Origin: Bacteroidales bacterium
GTDB taxonomy: Bacteria > Bacteroidota > Bacteroidia > Bacteroidales > UBA932
DNA: 38,877 nucleotides
Reading direction: 5' to 3'
Assembly: GCA_017471045.1 (NCBI GenBank)
Contig: JAFUWZ010000067.1
Span: forward strand, 1-38,877
Shown: positions 23,346 to 30,908 of the stretch, piece after piece
Numbering within the stretch: the stretch's first letter is position 1
Layout of the letters: each line of letters opens with the position of its first letter
Made by a program: the position numbers and the translations under genes
Notes under the pieces: model-generated
Seen by the model: only the letters and a program-made list of their open reading frames with translations
The model's database searches: none
Told to the model about the DNA's origin: nothing

Positions 23346-24035
23346 CTAGGCCCACTCGAAGTTCTCCTTCCCGGCGCCGAGCTCGAAGTGGTACTTGACG
23401 ATGCCGAGGTCCATCTTGCTGTAGCCGACCATCGAGAAGAGAGGCTTGGCCTCCACCTTGGGGATCTTGCTGTAGTCCCGGAAGCCCAGGTACTCCAGAT
23501 AAAACTTCTGCTGGTTGACGGCTGTGGGAGCCAGGACGGCCGCCTCGGCGCCCTTGTTGAACCATTTCGGGGTGGCGTCGCTGGCGTTGCTGATCTCTGT
23601 GATGTCTTTCACCTTGTGAGGCTTCCCCTGTGTCTCGCCGTAGCCCAGGGCGATGTAGCAGCCGATCTTCTCCCCTTCGGCCAGTTCATAGGTCCCGGGA
23701 ATCTTGCTGTAGCTGAGTCCGGCCCAGCAGGAATTCAATCCCAGGGTCTGGGCCAGCAGGACCAGCTGCTCGCCGTAGTATCCGATCTTCTCGTCCAGGT
23801 CCTCTCCCTTCTTGCCGGCCATCACGAGGTAGTTCTTCACGCCGGAGAAGGAACCGTAGGCCATCAGGCCGCTGAAGGCCTTGGGTTCGCCGGTCACGAG
23901 CTGGATGTGAAGCCCGGCCTTGGCATTGATTTCGCGGATCCTGTCCCGCAGGGTCGTAAGGAGATCCTCCGGGATGGGCGCGTCCTTGTATTTCCGCACG
24001 GAGTGCCGTGCCTGCATCGCTTCAAGCAGTGTCAT
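23346..24035 (-). CDS. Nitroreductase-family FMN oxidoreductase
   Basis: A 229-residue protein of the putative TM nitroreductase group. The N-terminal LEAMQARHSVRKYKDAPIPE holds the FMN-phosphate Arg/Ser residues. The middle has YGEQLVLLAQTLGLNSCWAG, and the C-terminal half has APTAVNQQKFYLEY. It would use NAD(P)H-reduced FMN to reduce small molecules. It starts 26 bases after the flavin reductase gene on the same strand, so the two form an operon and may share reduced flavin. I infer this only from position. Confidence 0.88.
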   Translation of the reverse strand: MTLLEAMQARHSVRKYKDAPIPEDLLTTLRDRIREINAKAGLHIQLVTGEPKAFSGLMAYGSFSGVKNYLVMAGKKGEDLDEKIGYYGEQLVLLAQTLGLNSCWAGLSYSKIPGTYELAEGEKIGCYIALGYGETQGKPHKVKDITEISNASDATPKWFNKGAEAAVLAPTAVNQQKFYLEYLGFRDYSKIPKVEAKPLFSMVGYSKMDLGIVKYHFELGAGKENFEWA

Positions 24036-24061
24036 ATCGGTCGTCCGAAGATCAGGGGAAA

Positions 24062-24631
24062 CTATTTCTTCATCAGGGGCAGACCTTCATGCCAGGCCGT
24101 CCCGATCTTCTCGCCGATGGCGTAATAATCGTTCCGCATCTGGTCGAAGGCGAAGGCGTTCAGCTTGCCGGCATCGATCTTTCCCTTCTCGTCGAGGACC
24201 TTCTCGTCTGCCAGGACATTGACGATCTCGCCCAGGACGCGGAGGCCGTAAGGCTGGTCCTGGAATTCCACGACCTTGCACTCGAGCGTGACGGGGTACT
24301 CGGTGACTACCGGGGCGTCGACGTTCTCGCTCCCGACGGCATGCAGGCCGCTCACAGCGAACTTGTCCGGATACTTGTTGCCGCTGGCTGTGCCCAGGTA
24401 ATCGGACTCCTTGAGGGTATCCGTCCCGGGGATGGACAGGGTGAAAGCCATGTGATCGCGCAGGTTCTTCACCGTCTTGTGGGAGGCTTCGAGGTTCAGG
24501 GCTACCATCTTGGTGTCGACAATCCCGCCCCAGGCCATCATCATCACGTCCACGCTGTTGTCTTCGTTGTACGTACCGATCATATAGGTCGGCATCGGGA
24601 AAAGATAAGGTTTTGCTCCTAAGGATTTCAT
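24062..24631 (-). CDS. Flavin reductase-like protein (flavoredoxin type)
   Basis: A 189-residue FMN-binding split-barrel protein. MPTYMIGTYNEDNSVDVMMMAWGG and LNLEASHKTVKNLRDHMAFTLSIP match flavoredoxin/flavin reductase proteins, as does the ESDYLGTASGNKYPDKFAVSGL flavin loop. It is the first gene of a two-gene operon with the nitroreductase. A TAAATTTG box at 24672-24665 lies about 33 bases before the start. Confidence 0.88.
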   Translation of the reverse strand: MKSLGAKPYLFPMPTYMIGTYNEDNSVDVMMMAWGGIVDTKMVALNLEASHKTVKNLRDHMAFTLSIPGTDTLKESDYLGTASGNKYPDKFAVSGLHAVGSENVDAPVVTEYPVTLECKVVEFQDQPYGLRVLGEIVNVLADEKVLDEKGKIDAGKLNAFAFDQMRNDYYAIGEKIGTAWHEGLPLMKK

Positions 24632-24664
24632 GGTATACAGTGTTTCTATTGATTATCAGCAGTA

Positions 24665-24672
24665 CAAATTTA
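24665..24672 (-). promoter_or_regulatory. -7 box of flavin reductase operon
   Basis: Minus-strand TAAATTTG, a full consensus match, 33 bases before the ATG at 24631. Confidence 0.6.
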
Positions 24673-24704
24673 ACGATAATCCCGGACTCGACCAACAGAA
24701 AGTC

Positions 24705-25325
24705 TCAGCGGTCGATGAGGGGTTTGAGTTCGGATTCGAAGATATCCTTCGCGACGATCCGGTAATGGGGATGGTAGGCGGCTCCGAAAGCCGGGCTGTG
24801 GTGCATGATGAGGTCGCCTGCCTTCACGAGGGAGTCGAGCCGCCGGAGATCCTGCTCGGCGTCGGGAATGTCACTGAAATCCCGGCGGAGGATTCCGGCG
24901 ATGCCGTTCCACTTGGCGACCCACGCATCCGGGCTGGCTTTGCGTCCCTCGTTCGCGCTGCGGACGAAGGCGTCCAGGAGGGTCTCCTCGCTCACGAGGC
25001 CGTTCAGTACCACGGCGAGGCCGACGCGCACGTAGTTGCCCTCATCACCCACGGGATAGTACATCCGCTCCGGCGCTTCGTAACGCAGGCTGTCCAGGTC
25101 TTCGCGGAACGATGCCAACTCGGTACTCAGATAGTTCCGGGCATAATCGGGATCGGGGATGAGGTGCTCCGGCCCCAGATTGTCCTGGCAGAAGTTCTTG
25201 TAGATGTCCTGAACACGGGTTTCGGGGAATTCCTGAAGTTGCCGTGAAATGGCTTTCTCGGTCGCCGAAGGCTGGCAGCCGAGCAGCAGGAGCAGGGGGA
25301 GAAGGAATGGCAGGATGCGTCTCAT
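24705..25325 (-). CDS. Lipoprotein of unknown function
   Basis: A 206-residue exported lipoprotein: MRRILPFLLPLLLLLGCQPS has a clear lipobox with Cys17. The mature part is mostly helical (FPETRVQDIYKNFCQDNLGPEHLIPD, then RVGLAVVLNGLVSEETLLDAFV and WVAKWNGIAGILRR) and ends HPHYRIVAKDIFESELKPLI. I recognise it only as a Bacteroidales-type hypothetical. The start at 25325 follows the acetyltransferase stop by seven bases, so the pair is an operon. An earlier in-frame Met lies inside the upstream gene and would spoil the signal peptide. Confidence 0.8.
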   Translation of the reverse strand: MRRILPFLLPLLLLLGCQPSATEKAISRQLQEFPETRVQDIYKNFCQDNLGPEHLIPDPDYARNYLSTELASFREDLDSLRYEAPERMYYPVGDEGNYVRVGLAVVLNGLVSEETLLDAFVRSANEGRKASPDAWVAKWNGIAGILRRDFSDIPDAEQDLRRLDSLVKAGDLIMHHSPAFGAAYHPHYRIVAKDIFESELKPLIDR

Positions 25326-25332
25326 CGGCTTG

Positions 25333-25908
25333 TCATTTGGGTTGCTGGGTTTCTTCTTCGAGGGTGCGGACAACGCGCGCAGGGGCGCCTACCGCCAGGC
25401 TGCGGGCCGGTATGTCCTGCGTCACGACGGCGCCGGCTCCGATCACGGCGCCTTCTCCGATGGTGACTCCGGGAAGGATGGTCACGTTGCCGCCGATCCA
25501 GACGTCGTCGCAGATGGTCACGGGCTTGGCCCATGCATAATACTCCCGTCTTTCCTTTGCCGACAAAGGATGGCTGACGGTCGTGATGAGCGTATGCGGC
25601 CCAATCATCACGTGGTCTCCGATCCGGACCTCGCGGATGTCGAGGATGGTGAGGTTGTGGTTGCCGGTGAAGTCGCTGCCGATATGGATGTTCTTCCCGC
25701 AGTCACAGTTGAAGGTCTTGGCGATCCAGACCCGCTCCCCGACGGATCCCAACATCCGCTGAAGCTGCTCATACTGGGCCGCATAGTCGGTCCCGTCGAT
25801 GGCGTTGAAGCGTTCGCACTCCCGGATGGCCGCCGTCTTCCGGGCGACCATCTCCGGATCGCTGAAGCGGTAGGGGAGCCCCGCATTGCATTTCTCTTGT
25901 TCTGTCAT
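25333..25908 (-). CDS. Sugar O-acetyltransferase (Maa/LacA type)
   Basis: A left-handed beta-helix acetyltransferase of 191 residues. The N-terminal helical cap MTEQEKCNAGLPYRFSDPEM is typical of maltose/galactoside acetyltransferases, which supports the start at 25908. The hexapeptide coils contain the HTLITTVSHPL catalytic loop and the run VWIGGNVTILPGVTIGEGAVIGAG. The C-terminus ends SLAVGAPARVVRTL. It would acetylate sugars using acetyl-CoA in the cytosol. A TAAATTTG box is at 25956-25949, and the leader has a small AAGTGC/GCACTT hairpin. Confidence 0.9.
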   Translation of the reverse strand: MTEQEKCNAGLPYRFSDPEMVARKTAAIRECERFNAIDGTDYAAQYEQLQRMLGSVGERVWIAKTFNCDCGKNIHIGSDFTGNHNLTILDIREVRIGDHVMIGPHTLITTVSHPLSAKERREYYAWAKPVTICDDVWIGGNVTILPGVTIGEGAVIGAGAVVTQDIPARSLAVGAPARVVRTLEEETQQPK

Positions 25909-25948
25909 GTCGGTGAATGCTGAATGGAAGTGCACGCACTTCGCGAGT

Positions 25949-25956
25949 CAAATTTA
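25949..25956 (-). promoter_or_regulatory. -7 box of sugar acetyltransferase operon
   Basis: Minus-strand TAAATTTG, 40 bases before the ATG at 25908. The spacing supports the shorter N-terminus. Confidence 0.6.
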
Positions 25957-26010
25957 AATAATTGTTCACAGCAATCCAACGCCGCCGGGTGCACGAACCG
26001 GGTTTTTAAC

Positions 26011-26018
26011 TACCTTTG
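26011..26018 (+). promoter_or_regulatory. -7 box of YciI-like gene
   Basis: TACCTTTG, full consensus match, 28 bases before the ATG at 26047. Confidence 0.65.
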
Positions 26019-26046
26019 TTCCCGTTCATTGATCATTGATTCTGTT

Positions 26047-26328
26047 ATGCAGTTTGTTATCAAAGCCTATGACGGTGAAGGCATGCTGGAGAAGAGGATG
26101 GCGGTCCGTCCACGCCACCTGGAAGGTATGGCCCGGCTGGGCAGCCATGTCATCTGCGCCGGCGGATTGCTGGATGAGTCCGGCAAGATGAAAGGATCCG
26201 TGCTCGTCATGGATTTCGACGACCGGAGCGGGCTGGATGCCTATCTGGCGGAGGAGCCATACGCCCAGGAGCATGTGTGGGAGAAGATCGAAGTCGAGCG
26301 GGTGAATGTAGTCATTCCGAAGCGATAG
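26047..26328 (+). CDS. YciI-like protein
   Basis: A 93-residue protein of the YciI/YCII-related family, small ferredoxin-like-fold proteins found alone or fused to other domains. MQFVIKAYDGEGMLEKRMAVRPRHLE has the conserved Asp and the RxxH..H-like centre. Next come GSHVICAGGLLDESGKMKGSVLVM and the tail DAYLAEEPYAQEHVWEKIEV. The reaction is unknown in most members. The ATG follows a TACCTTTG box. Its 3' end overlaps the convergent esterase gene by 17 bases. Confidence 0.87.
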   Translation: MQFVIKAYDGEGMLEKRMAVRPRHLEGMARLGSHVICAGGLLDESGKMKGSVLVMDFDDRSGLDAYLAEEPYAQEHVWEKIEVERVNVVIPKR

Positions 26329-27205
26329 CCATCCCCGACTTTACCCTTGCCATGTGCCGTTCGTATTCATCGCAGAGGCGCCGTTTTGCGACCTTGCTCT
26401 GCTCCTGCCACGGCCTGAGCATGTCGAAAGCATGGGTGTCCCCGTGGTATACGTCCACCTTGGCGTCTACGCCTGCGTCCTGGAGGTGCTTCACATAGGC
26501 GAGCGTCTCGCTGTAGAAAGGCTCCCCGTCCGCGACGAAGGTATAGCAGGGAGGAAGGTTCGAATAATCCGTCTCCCGGGCAGGGGAGGCGTACTTGCTG
26601 ACTTCTTCCGTTCCGTACGCTTCGCCCAGATAGTGCTTCCAGCCCCAGTGGTTGCGTCTTGTGTTCCAGACATGTCCATGGTTGTCGGAAGAGGACTCCG
26701 TGTCCTCGCTGTCCAGCATCGGATAGAGCGGCAGTTGCAGGGCGATGGGGATCTCTCCCTTGTCCCTGGCATACAGGCAGATGGCCGCCGTGAGGCCGCC
26801 CCCTGCGCTCTCGCCTCCGACGACGATCCTGTCCCGGTCGATGCCCAGCTCGTCGGCATGGTCATACATCCACCTGAGCGCGGCGTAGCAGTCCTCCAGC
26901 GCTGCCGGATAGGGCGCCCTGCAGGCCAGGCGGTAGTTGGGGCACACGACGACTGCGCCATACTCCTCGGCCAGCATCTTCCCGCAGGACATGTCGACCA
27001 TATAGGCGCCGCCCAGCATGTATCCGCCTCCGTGGATCCAGAGGATCCCGGGGACGGTGCCGCCGGATTCCTTGGGCTGCAGGACCCGCATGCGCATCAT
27101 GCCGGCCTCCGTGCTGATGTGGACGACCCGGGATGAGAGGGACCGGCCCGCACAGGGACAGGCCAGCAGCCAGAGGGTAAGGAGTATGAAAGAGAGTTTG
27201 TTCAT
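26312..27205 (-). CDS. Exported alpha/beta hydrolase, HSL/esterase-lipase type
   Basis: A 297-residue secreted or periplasmic esterase with an N-terminal signal (LSFILLTLWLLACPCAG). The HGGGYMLGG oxyanion motif and GESAGG nucleophile elbow define the hormone-sensitive lipase-like group. The C-terminal histidine lies in HGDTHAFDML, and the acid is probably the Asp in FVADGEPF. It would hydrolyse short-chain esters. It is 36 bases after the DUF4298 gene and likely shares its promoter. Confidence 0.88.
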   Translation of the reverse strand: MNKLSFILLTLWLLACPCAGRSLSSRVVHISTEAGMMRMRVLQPKESGGTVPGILWIHGGGYMLGGAYMVDMSCGKMLAEEYGAVVVCPNYRLACRAPYPAALEDCYAALRWMYDHADELGIDRDRIVVGGESAGGGLTAAICLYARDKGEIPIALQLPLYPMLDSEDTESSSDNHGHVWNTRRNHWGWKHYLGEAYGTEEVSKYASPARETDYSNLPPCYTFVADGEPFYSETLAYVKHLQDAGVDAKVDVYHGDTHAFDMLRPWQEQSKVAKRRLCDEYERHMARVKSGMAIASE

Positions 27206-27241
27206 CAGTCTTTCCGGAAGCGGAGCCCCGGACGGTGCGGA

Positions 27242-27544
27242 TTAGCGTCCGGCGAGTACCTCCCCGGCGCGGGCCAGGATCTTGTCGGCATCCTGCAGCA
27301 GGTCATACAGGCCGTCCTGCGAGAGGACGCCCCGTTTGAGGCAGGCGGGCAGCAGCCCGGCCTCGTCCGCCTCATAATCCTCCTTCCATTGTCCGGAGTC
27401 CATGTAATTCTTGAGCATCTCGAGGTCGCACCTGGCATCCTCATATGCGCCGACGGCTTTGTCCAGCCCATCCAGCACGCGGGTGAGCTTGTCGAAAAGG
27501 TCCTCCATCATGGAGATCCTGTCAATCCTTGCTTGTTTGTCCAT
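27242..27544 (-). CDS. DUF4298-type small protein
   Basis: A 100-residue soluble protein with a coiled-coil-like start (MMEDLFDKLTRVLDGLDKAV), followed by NYMDSGQWKEDYEADEAGLL and CLKRGVLSQDGLYDLLQDAD, the DUF4298 signature. The function is unknown. I start at MDKQARIDRI, because the upstream codons lie in the leader after a TACATTTG box (27585-27578). It heads an operon with the exported esterase. Confidence 0.82.
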   Translation of the reverse strand: MDKQARIDRISMMEDLFDKLTRVLDGLDKAVGAYEDARCDLEMLKNYMDSGQWKEDYEADEAGLLPACLKRGVLSQDGLYDLLQDADKILARAGEVLAGR

Positions 27545-27576
27545 GTCAATTGGTTTAGTTGTAGGTGAATCCGTAT

Positions 27577-27616
27577 TCAAATGTACATAAAATCTTGCGA
27601 TTTTATGTACATTTGA
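27577..27616. repeat. Perfect 18-bp inverted repeat with outward-facing -7 boxes
   Basis: The arms 27577-27594 and 27599-27616 are perfectly complementary around a TTGC loop. Each arm contains TACATTTG directed away from the centre. The left copy (27585-27578, minus) is the promoter of the DUF4298 gene. The right copy (27608-27615, plus) points at a gene remnant. Confidence 0.75.
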
Positions 27617-27618
27617 GG

Positions 27619-27702
27619 GTCATATACTTCGGCGGAGGTCTTACCCCGCTGATCAATGCCGACGGCAAGCCCATCGTCACCAAGGTGGAGCACTGGGAAT
27701 AG
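27619..27702 (+). pseudogene. 3' remnant of a DUF6440-like gene
   Basis: The frame reads VIYFGGGLTPLINADGKPIV and then TKVEHWE before a TAG at about 27702. GLTPL-x-DGKPIV is the C-terminal signature I associate with DUF6440 proteins. No start or N-terminal domain is present, so this is a truncated leftover directly beside the 18-bp inverted repeat. Confidence 0.5.
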
Positions 27703-27710
27703 GGAAATGT

Positions 27711-28322
27711 TCAGAGTCCGAGCTGTGCCAGGAAGTGGCCCAGGATGGACGGTTTGCAGAGCAGCGGGAATACCAGGCCATAGACGGCGCCCCAGAAATG
27801 GGCGGTGTGGCCGATGTTGTCCATGTTCTTCCTGGCCATGTACCAGCAGTAGAGCAGGTACAGCGGCGCAAAGATATAGCCCGGAACGGGGATGGGGACC
27901 ATGAAGATGTAGATGCCCATCTTCGGCTCGAAGAGGATCGAGGTGAAAAGGATCGCCGACACGGCGCCGGAGGCTCCGACCGCGTTGTAATTGTAATCGT
28001 CCTTGTATTTCAGCAGGTCGCCGATGGTCGATACCGCGATGGCGCTTACATACAGGACGGCGAAAAGGATGCCTCCCGCCGTCGTGCCGAACGCCGCCCC
28101 GAAATACCGCTCCACGACGGGCCCGAAGAAATACAGCGTGAGCATGTTGAAGATGAGATGGCCCCAGCCGCTGTGGACAAGGCCATAGGAAAGCATCCGG
28201 TGCCACTGCTTTCTGTGCCATACCTGGTAGGCGTTGAACACCCACGCGTTGATGTCCAGCCTCCCGGTAAAGCACAGGATGCTTACTCCTGCGGTAATCA
28301 GGATGATGATCAGTGTTATCAT
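27711..28322 (-). CDS. Rhomboid-family intramembrane serine protease
   Basis: A 203-residue inner-membrane protease with about six helices. The catalytic serine is S118 in GASGA, and the histidine is H175 in HTAHFWGAVYG. The TM2 motif HLIFNM (H55, N59) forms the oxyanion region. It cleaves transmembrane substrates; none is known here. The start at 28322 is chosen because a TAAATTTG box (28336-28329) stands six bases upstream, within a longer frame that would otherwise be added. That spacing makes the mRNA almost leaderless. Confidence 0.9.
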   Translation of the reverse strand: MITLIIILITAGVSILCFTGRLDINAWVFNAYQVWHRKQWHRMLSYGLVHSGWGHLIFNMLTLYFFGPVVERYFGAAFGTTAGGILFAVLYVSAIAVSTIGDLLKYKDDYNYNAVGASGAVSAILFTSILFEPKMGIYIFMVPIPVPGYIFAPLYLLYCWYMARKNMDNIGHTAHFWGAVYGLVFPLLCKPSILGHFLAQLGL

Positions 28323-28328
28323 ACGCTG

Positions 28329-28336
28329 CAAATTTA
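28329..28336 (-). promoter_or_regulatory. Rhomboid -7 box, near-leaderless
   Basis: Minus-strand TAAATTTG followed by six bases and the ATG at 28322. It fixes the start codon and implies a leader of about two bases. Confidence 0.6.
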
Positions 28337-28489
28337 CAATAATTCCGCGGTTCTGCCGATCCGGCTTGAGCATAAGGAACTGCAGCGCTTCTTCGATACC
28401 CTCGACAAGATCGAGTCCAGGCTTAGCGAAACCTCATAGGTCGTTTTCAAGCCTGGGCCGAAAAGAATCGTGCGCTTGGGAAAAAACGC

Positions 28490-28497
28490 TAAATTTG
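28490..28497 (+). promoter_or_regulatory. Esterase -7 box, near-leaderless
   Basis: TAAATTTG, six bases (TAAACT), then the ATG at 28504. The preceding 28374-28489 holds a short C-terminal-looking frame (LQRFFDTLDKIESRL, then stop) that I could not identify. Confidence 0.6.
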
Positions 28498-28503
28498 TAA
28501 ACT

Positions 28504-29193
28504 ATGAGCCACAGAAGTATGATTGTAGACGGCCGTGAATGCTTCGTCAGTGACGCCGTTCATCCCCGATATATCCTTGTCCAGACGCTTGGCAGGCATG
28601 AGCGCGGTATTTTTGACAGTACCGTGGAGTTGATCTCCGGGACGACCGGAGTCCCTTTCGTCCTGGCTGCATTCCAGGTGTTCGACTGGGACCTGGACCT
28701 CACACCCTGGCACGACGATGCCATCAACCGGAAACCGGAAGTGGGCACCCGGACCGGCGAGACGCTCCGCTATGTGACGGACTCGCTCCTGCCTACACTT
28801 GAAGCTGAATACGGGAATCTTCCCGTCATCCTGGGCGGCTACTCCCTGGGAGGACTCTTCGCCCTCTGGTCATCCATGCAGACGGATCGATTTGCCGCCA
28901 TCGCGGCGGCATCGCCTTCGCTCTGGATCCGGGACTGGCTGGACTTTGCCGGGACGCATCCGGTAAAGACCGCAAGGGTGTACCTGAGCCTGGGCGACCA
29001 GGAAGAGCATGTGAAGAACCGCGCGATTGCCCGGGTGGGCGACAGCGTGCGCAGCGAATACGAACTGCTGAAGGCCCAACTCGGGGAGGAGAACTGCACC
29101 CTGGCCTGGAATCCCGGAAACCATTTCCAGGACGGTGACAAACGGCTTGCCGCGGCTTTCTCATGGTGTATCAAAGCGTTGGAGGGCAAGTGA
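28504..29193 (+). CDS. Alpha/beta hydrolase, putative esterase (PF00756-like)
   Basis: A 229-residue cytosolic hydrolase. The nucleophile elbow is GYSLGG in LPVILGGYSLGGLFALW. It is followed by AAIAAASPSLWIRDW, typical of the esterase D/Fes-like group, and the catalytic His is in NPGNHFQDGD near the end. YLSLGDQEEHVKN is the likely acid-containing loop. The substrate is not predictable. The downstream stretch to 29315 holds no gene I can support. Confidence 0.83.
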   Translation: MSHRSMIVDGRECFVSDAVHPRYILVQTLGRHERGIFDSTVELISGTTGVPFVLAAFQVFDWDLDLTPWHDDAINRKPEVGTRTGETLRYVTDSLLPTLEAEYGNLPVILGGYSLGGLFALWSSMQTDRFAAIAAASPSLWIRDWLDFAGTHPVKTARVYLSLGDQEEHVKNRAIARVGDSVRSEYELLKAQLGEENCTLAWNPGNHFQDGDKRLAAAFSWCIKALEGK

Positions 29194-29315
29194 AAGATAT
29201 CCGCAGGCATCCCACTTTCACGGAGACTTTCTATTCCGTCACGATCGTGCTGGATGCGGATGAGACCATCTCCGTGGACGGAGCATCCAGTCCTGTCGGA
29301 CACGGCGTCGAAGTA

Positions 29316-29792
29316 CTATTCCGCGAACGCCTTCAGCGCCTGCTCGTCCAGCCGCTGGACCGTCCAGTCGGACATGGGTACGGCACCGATGGAACGGTAG
29401 ATCCTCAAAGAGGGTTCATTCCAATCCAGGCAGATCCACTCCATGCGACCGCAGTTCCTCGCCACGGCGAGTTTCGCCACGTATTTCAGGAGGGCCTTCC
29501 CGTAGCCGAGGCCACGTTTCTCGGGGATAACAAAGAGGTCTTCCAGATACATTCCTTTCCGACCGACGAAGGTGGAGAAATTATGGAAGAAGAGGGCGAA
29601 GCCCACGACCGCCCCGTCTTCCTCGGCCAGGACGACTTCGGCGGAACGCTCCTCGAAAAGGGACTGGCGGAGGGTGGCTTCGTCCGCGACGACATCGTTT
29701 TCGCATCTCTCATAGACGGCGAGCTGCTTGATCAGGTCGAGGATGACGCCGGCCTCATCGGGCCGGGCCGGACGGATGGTGAATGCTTTCAT
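29316..29792 (-). CDS. GNAT N-acetyltransferase
   Basis: A 158-residue acetyltransferase of the SSAT-like type: IRPARPDEAGVILDLIKQLAVYE at the start, a central AEEDGAVVGFALFFHNFSTF, then GMYLEDLFVIPEKRGLGYGKAL with the acetyl-CoA motif R/Q-x-x-G-x-G, and ending WNEPSLRIYRSIGA. Relatives acetylate polyamines or small amines. The ATG overlaps the stop of the ACT-domain gene by four bases (ATGA), so they are co-translated. Longer starts would run through that gene and are rejected. Confidence 0.9.
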   Translation of the reverse strand: MKAFTIRPARPDEAGVILDLIKQLAVYERCENDVVADEATLRQSLFEERSAEVVLAEEDGAVVGFALFFHNFSTFVGRKGMYLEDLFVIPEKRGLGYGKALLKYVAKLAVARNCGRMEWICLDWNEPSLRIYRSIGAVPMSDWTVQRLDEQALKAFAE

Positions 29793-30169
29793 CGGCTGTT
29801 TGCGTATTGGACACCATAACCGGCGTTGGAGAGCAGCCGCAGCGCCTCCTCGAACCGGTCGGTTTGGGTGAGGATATAGTCTGTGTTGAAGGTGGAAACC
29901 ACGAAGATGCCGATCCCATTCTCTGCAAGGATGGCGGAGATCTTTGCAAGGATCCCGATCAGGGAGAAGTCCAGCACGCCCTCGATCCGGAAGGCCTTCC
30001 AACCGTCACTTCGTTCGAGAAGCTCGGAGGGAACGAGCCGGGTAGGGCAGACCAGGGATTTCTCCTCATCGGTCGATCCGGTGAAGACAAAAGGTTCACT
30101 GATGTCAATCTGAGCGTAATCCTTCAACTTGCAGATGGAAAACTCCTCGTTGATAACCTTGATCGTCAT
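29789..30169 (-). CDS. ACT-domain protein
   Basis: A 126-residue protein with two ACT-like halves of the CASTOR/ACT_7 type. FSICKLKDYAQIDISEPFVF and the SLVCPTRLVPSE segment are followed by FRIEGVLDFSLIGILAKISAILAENGIGIFVVSTFNTDYILT. Such domains bind amino acids and regulate enzymes. It is coupled to the downstream GNAT. I start at the Met at 30169, as the family begins MTIKVI-like. A TAGATTTG box lies at 30253-30246, leaving a leader of about 75 bases. Confidence 0.87.
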   Translation of the reverse strand: MTIKVINEEFSICKLKDYAQIDISEPFVFTGSTDEEKSLVCPTRLVPSELLERSDGWKAFRIEGVLDFSLIGILAKISAILAENGIGIFVVSTFNTDYILTQTDRFEEALRLLSNAGYGVQYANSR

Positions 30170-30245
30170 GCTATAAATATTTTTCTGGCTCCAGTTGCCC
30201 ATGTTCGTCGAAGACTTCATGCCCGCGCTTGGGATCGAACGGCCA

Positions 30246-30253
30246 CAAATCTA
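30246..30253 (-). promoter_or_regulatory. -7 box of ACT-GNAT operon
   Basis: Minus-strand TAGATTTG, a full consensus match, upstream of the ACT-domain gene. Confidence 0.5.
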
Positions 30254-30483
30254 CGCATTTTCTGCGGACCTGTACAACAGAATAAAGAAATTATGTAGAT
30301 CAAGCAGTGTCCGTAGAGATTGGCCTCAGAATCAAAATCTTCGTGCAACGGATCCCGATAAGTAAGGATTTGTCGGTGTAGTCCTGGTACGTTTTCCGAA
30401 TTCATGATAATTCTTTCGGAACAATTGATAACAAGCCTTCCGGAGAATCTGCCGACCTTTGCATCAGTTAATTGATTACGACT

Positions 30484-30670
30484 ATGGCAAAGACACTTAT
30501 CGCATTCTACTCCCGCCGCGGAGAAAACTGGGTGGACGGCGGCGTCCGCTTCCTTCCCAAAGGAAATAATGAGGTTATCGTAGAGAAAATCAAGTCTCAG
30601 CTTCCGGAGGCCGATGTTTTCCAGATCGAAACCGTGAAGAAATACTCCGACGACTATATGGTCTGCATCG
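30484..30670 (+). pseudogene. Flavodoxin N-terminal stump
   Basis: MAKTLIAFYSRRGENWVDGG and EVIVEKIKSQLPEADVFQIETVKKYSDDYM are the first 60 residues of a flavodoxin, including the FMN-phosphate loop (SRRGEN). After MVCIG the frame loses all flavodoxin character, and the sequence becomes an aldo/keto reductase tail in another frame. The remaining two thirds of the flavodoxin, with the flavin-ring loops, are gone. The frame itself runs on to 30789 as nonsense. A box with seven of eight matches (GACCTTTG) precedes it. Confidence 0.75.
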
Positions 30671-30904
30671 GCCCACGTCAAGAGTACTTACCAGGTTCTC
30701 CGCTGGCACCTCCAGAGCGGCGTCATCGCCGTCCCCGGATCCTCCAATCCCAAGCACATCCAGGAGAACATCGAGGTCTTCGACTTTGAGCTGAGTCCGG
30801 AAGAAATGGCCAGGATGGCCTCCCTGAACCAGGAGAAACGCTACTTCAACATGACCTACCAGCAGATCAAGGACTGGATGGAGAACTACGAAATCTGGGA
30901 CTAA
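30671..30904 (+). pseudogene. Aldo/keto reductase C-terminal stump
   Basis: The frame reads VKSTYQVLRWHLQSGVIAVP, GSSNPKHIQENIEVFDFELS, PEEMARMASLNQEKRYFN and on to a TAA at 30904. This is the last third of an aldo/keto reductase, including the PGSSNPKHIQEN NADPH-binding end. The TIM barrel with catalytic Tyr/Lys is missing, and no start codon is in place. It is fused out of frame to the flavodoxin stump, so one deletion probably removed the middle of a flavodoxin-AKR gene pair. Confidence 0.75.
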
Positions 30905-30908
30905 GCGT

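Noticed and set aside
29194-29315. Possible short gene after the esterase
   Set aside because: The open frame has no start context, no recognisable motif and runs into the antisense of the GNAT gene.
30394-30421. TTCCGAA/TTCGGAA dyad before the flavodoxin stump
   Set aside because: The arms are short with a 14-base spacer and far from the weak -7 box; too little to call an operator.
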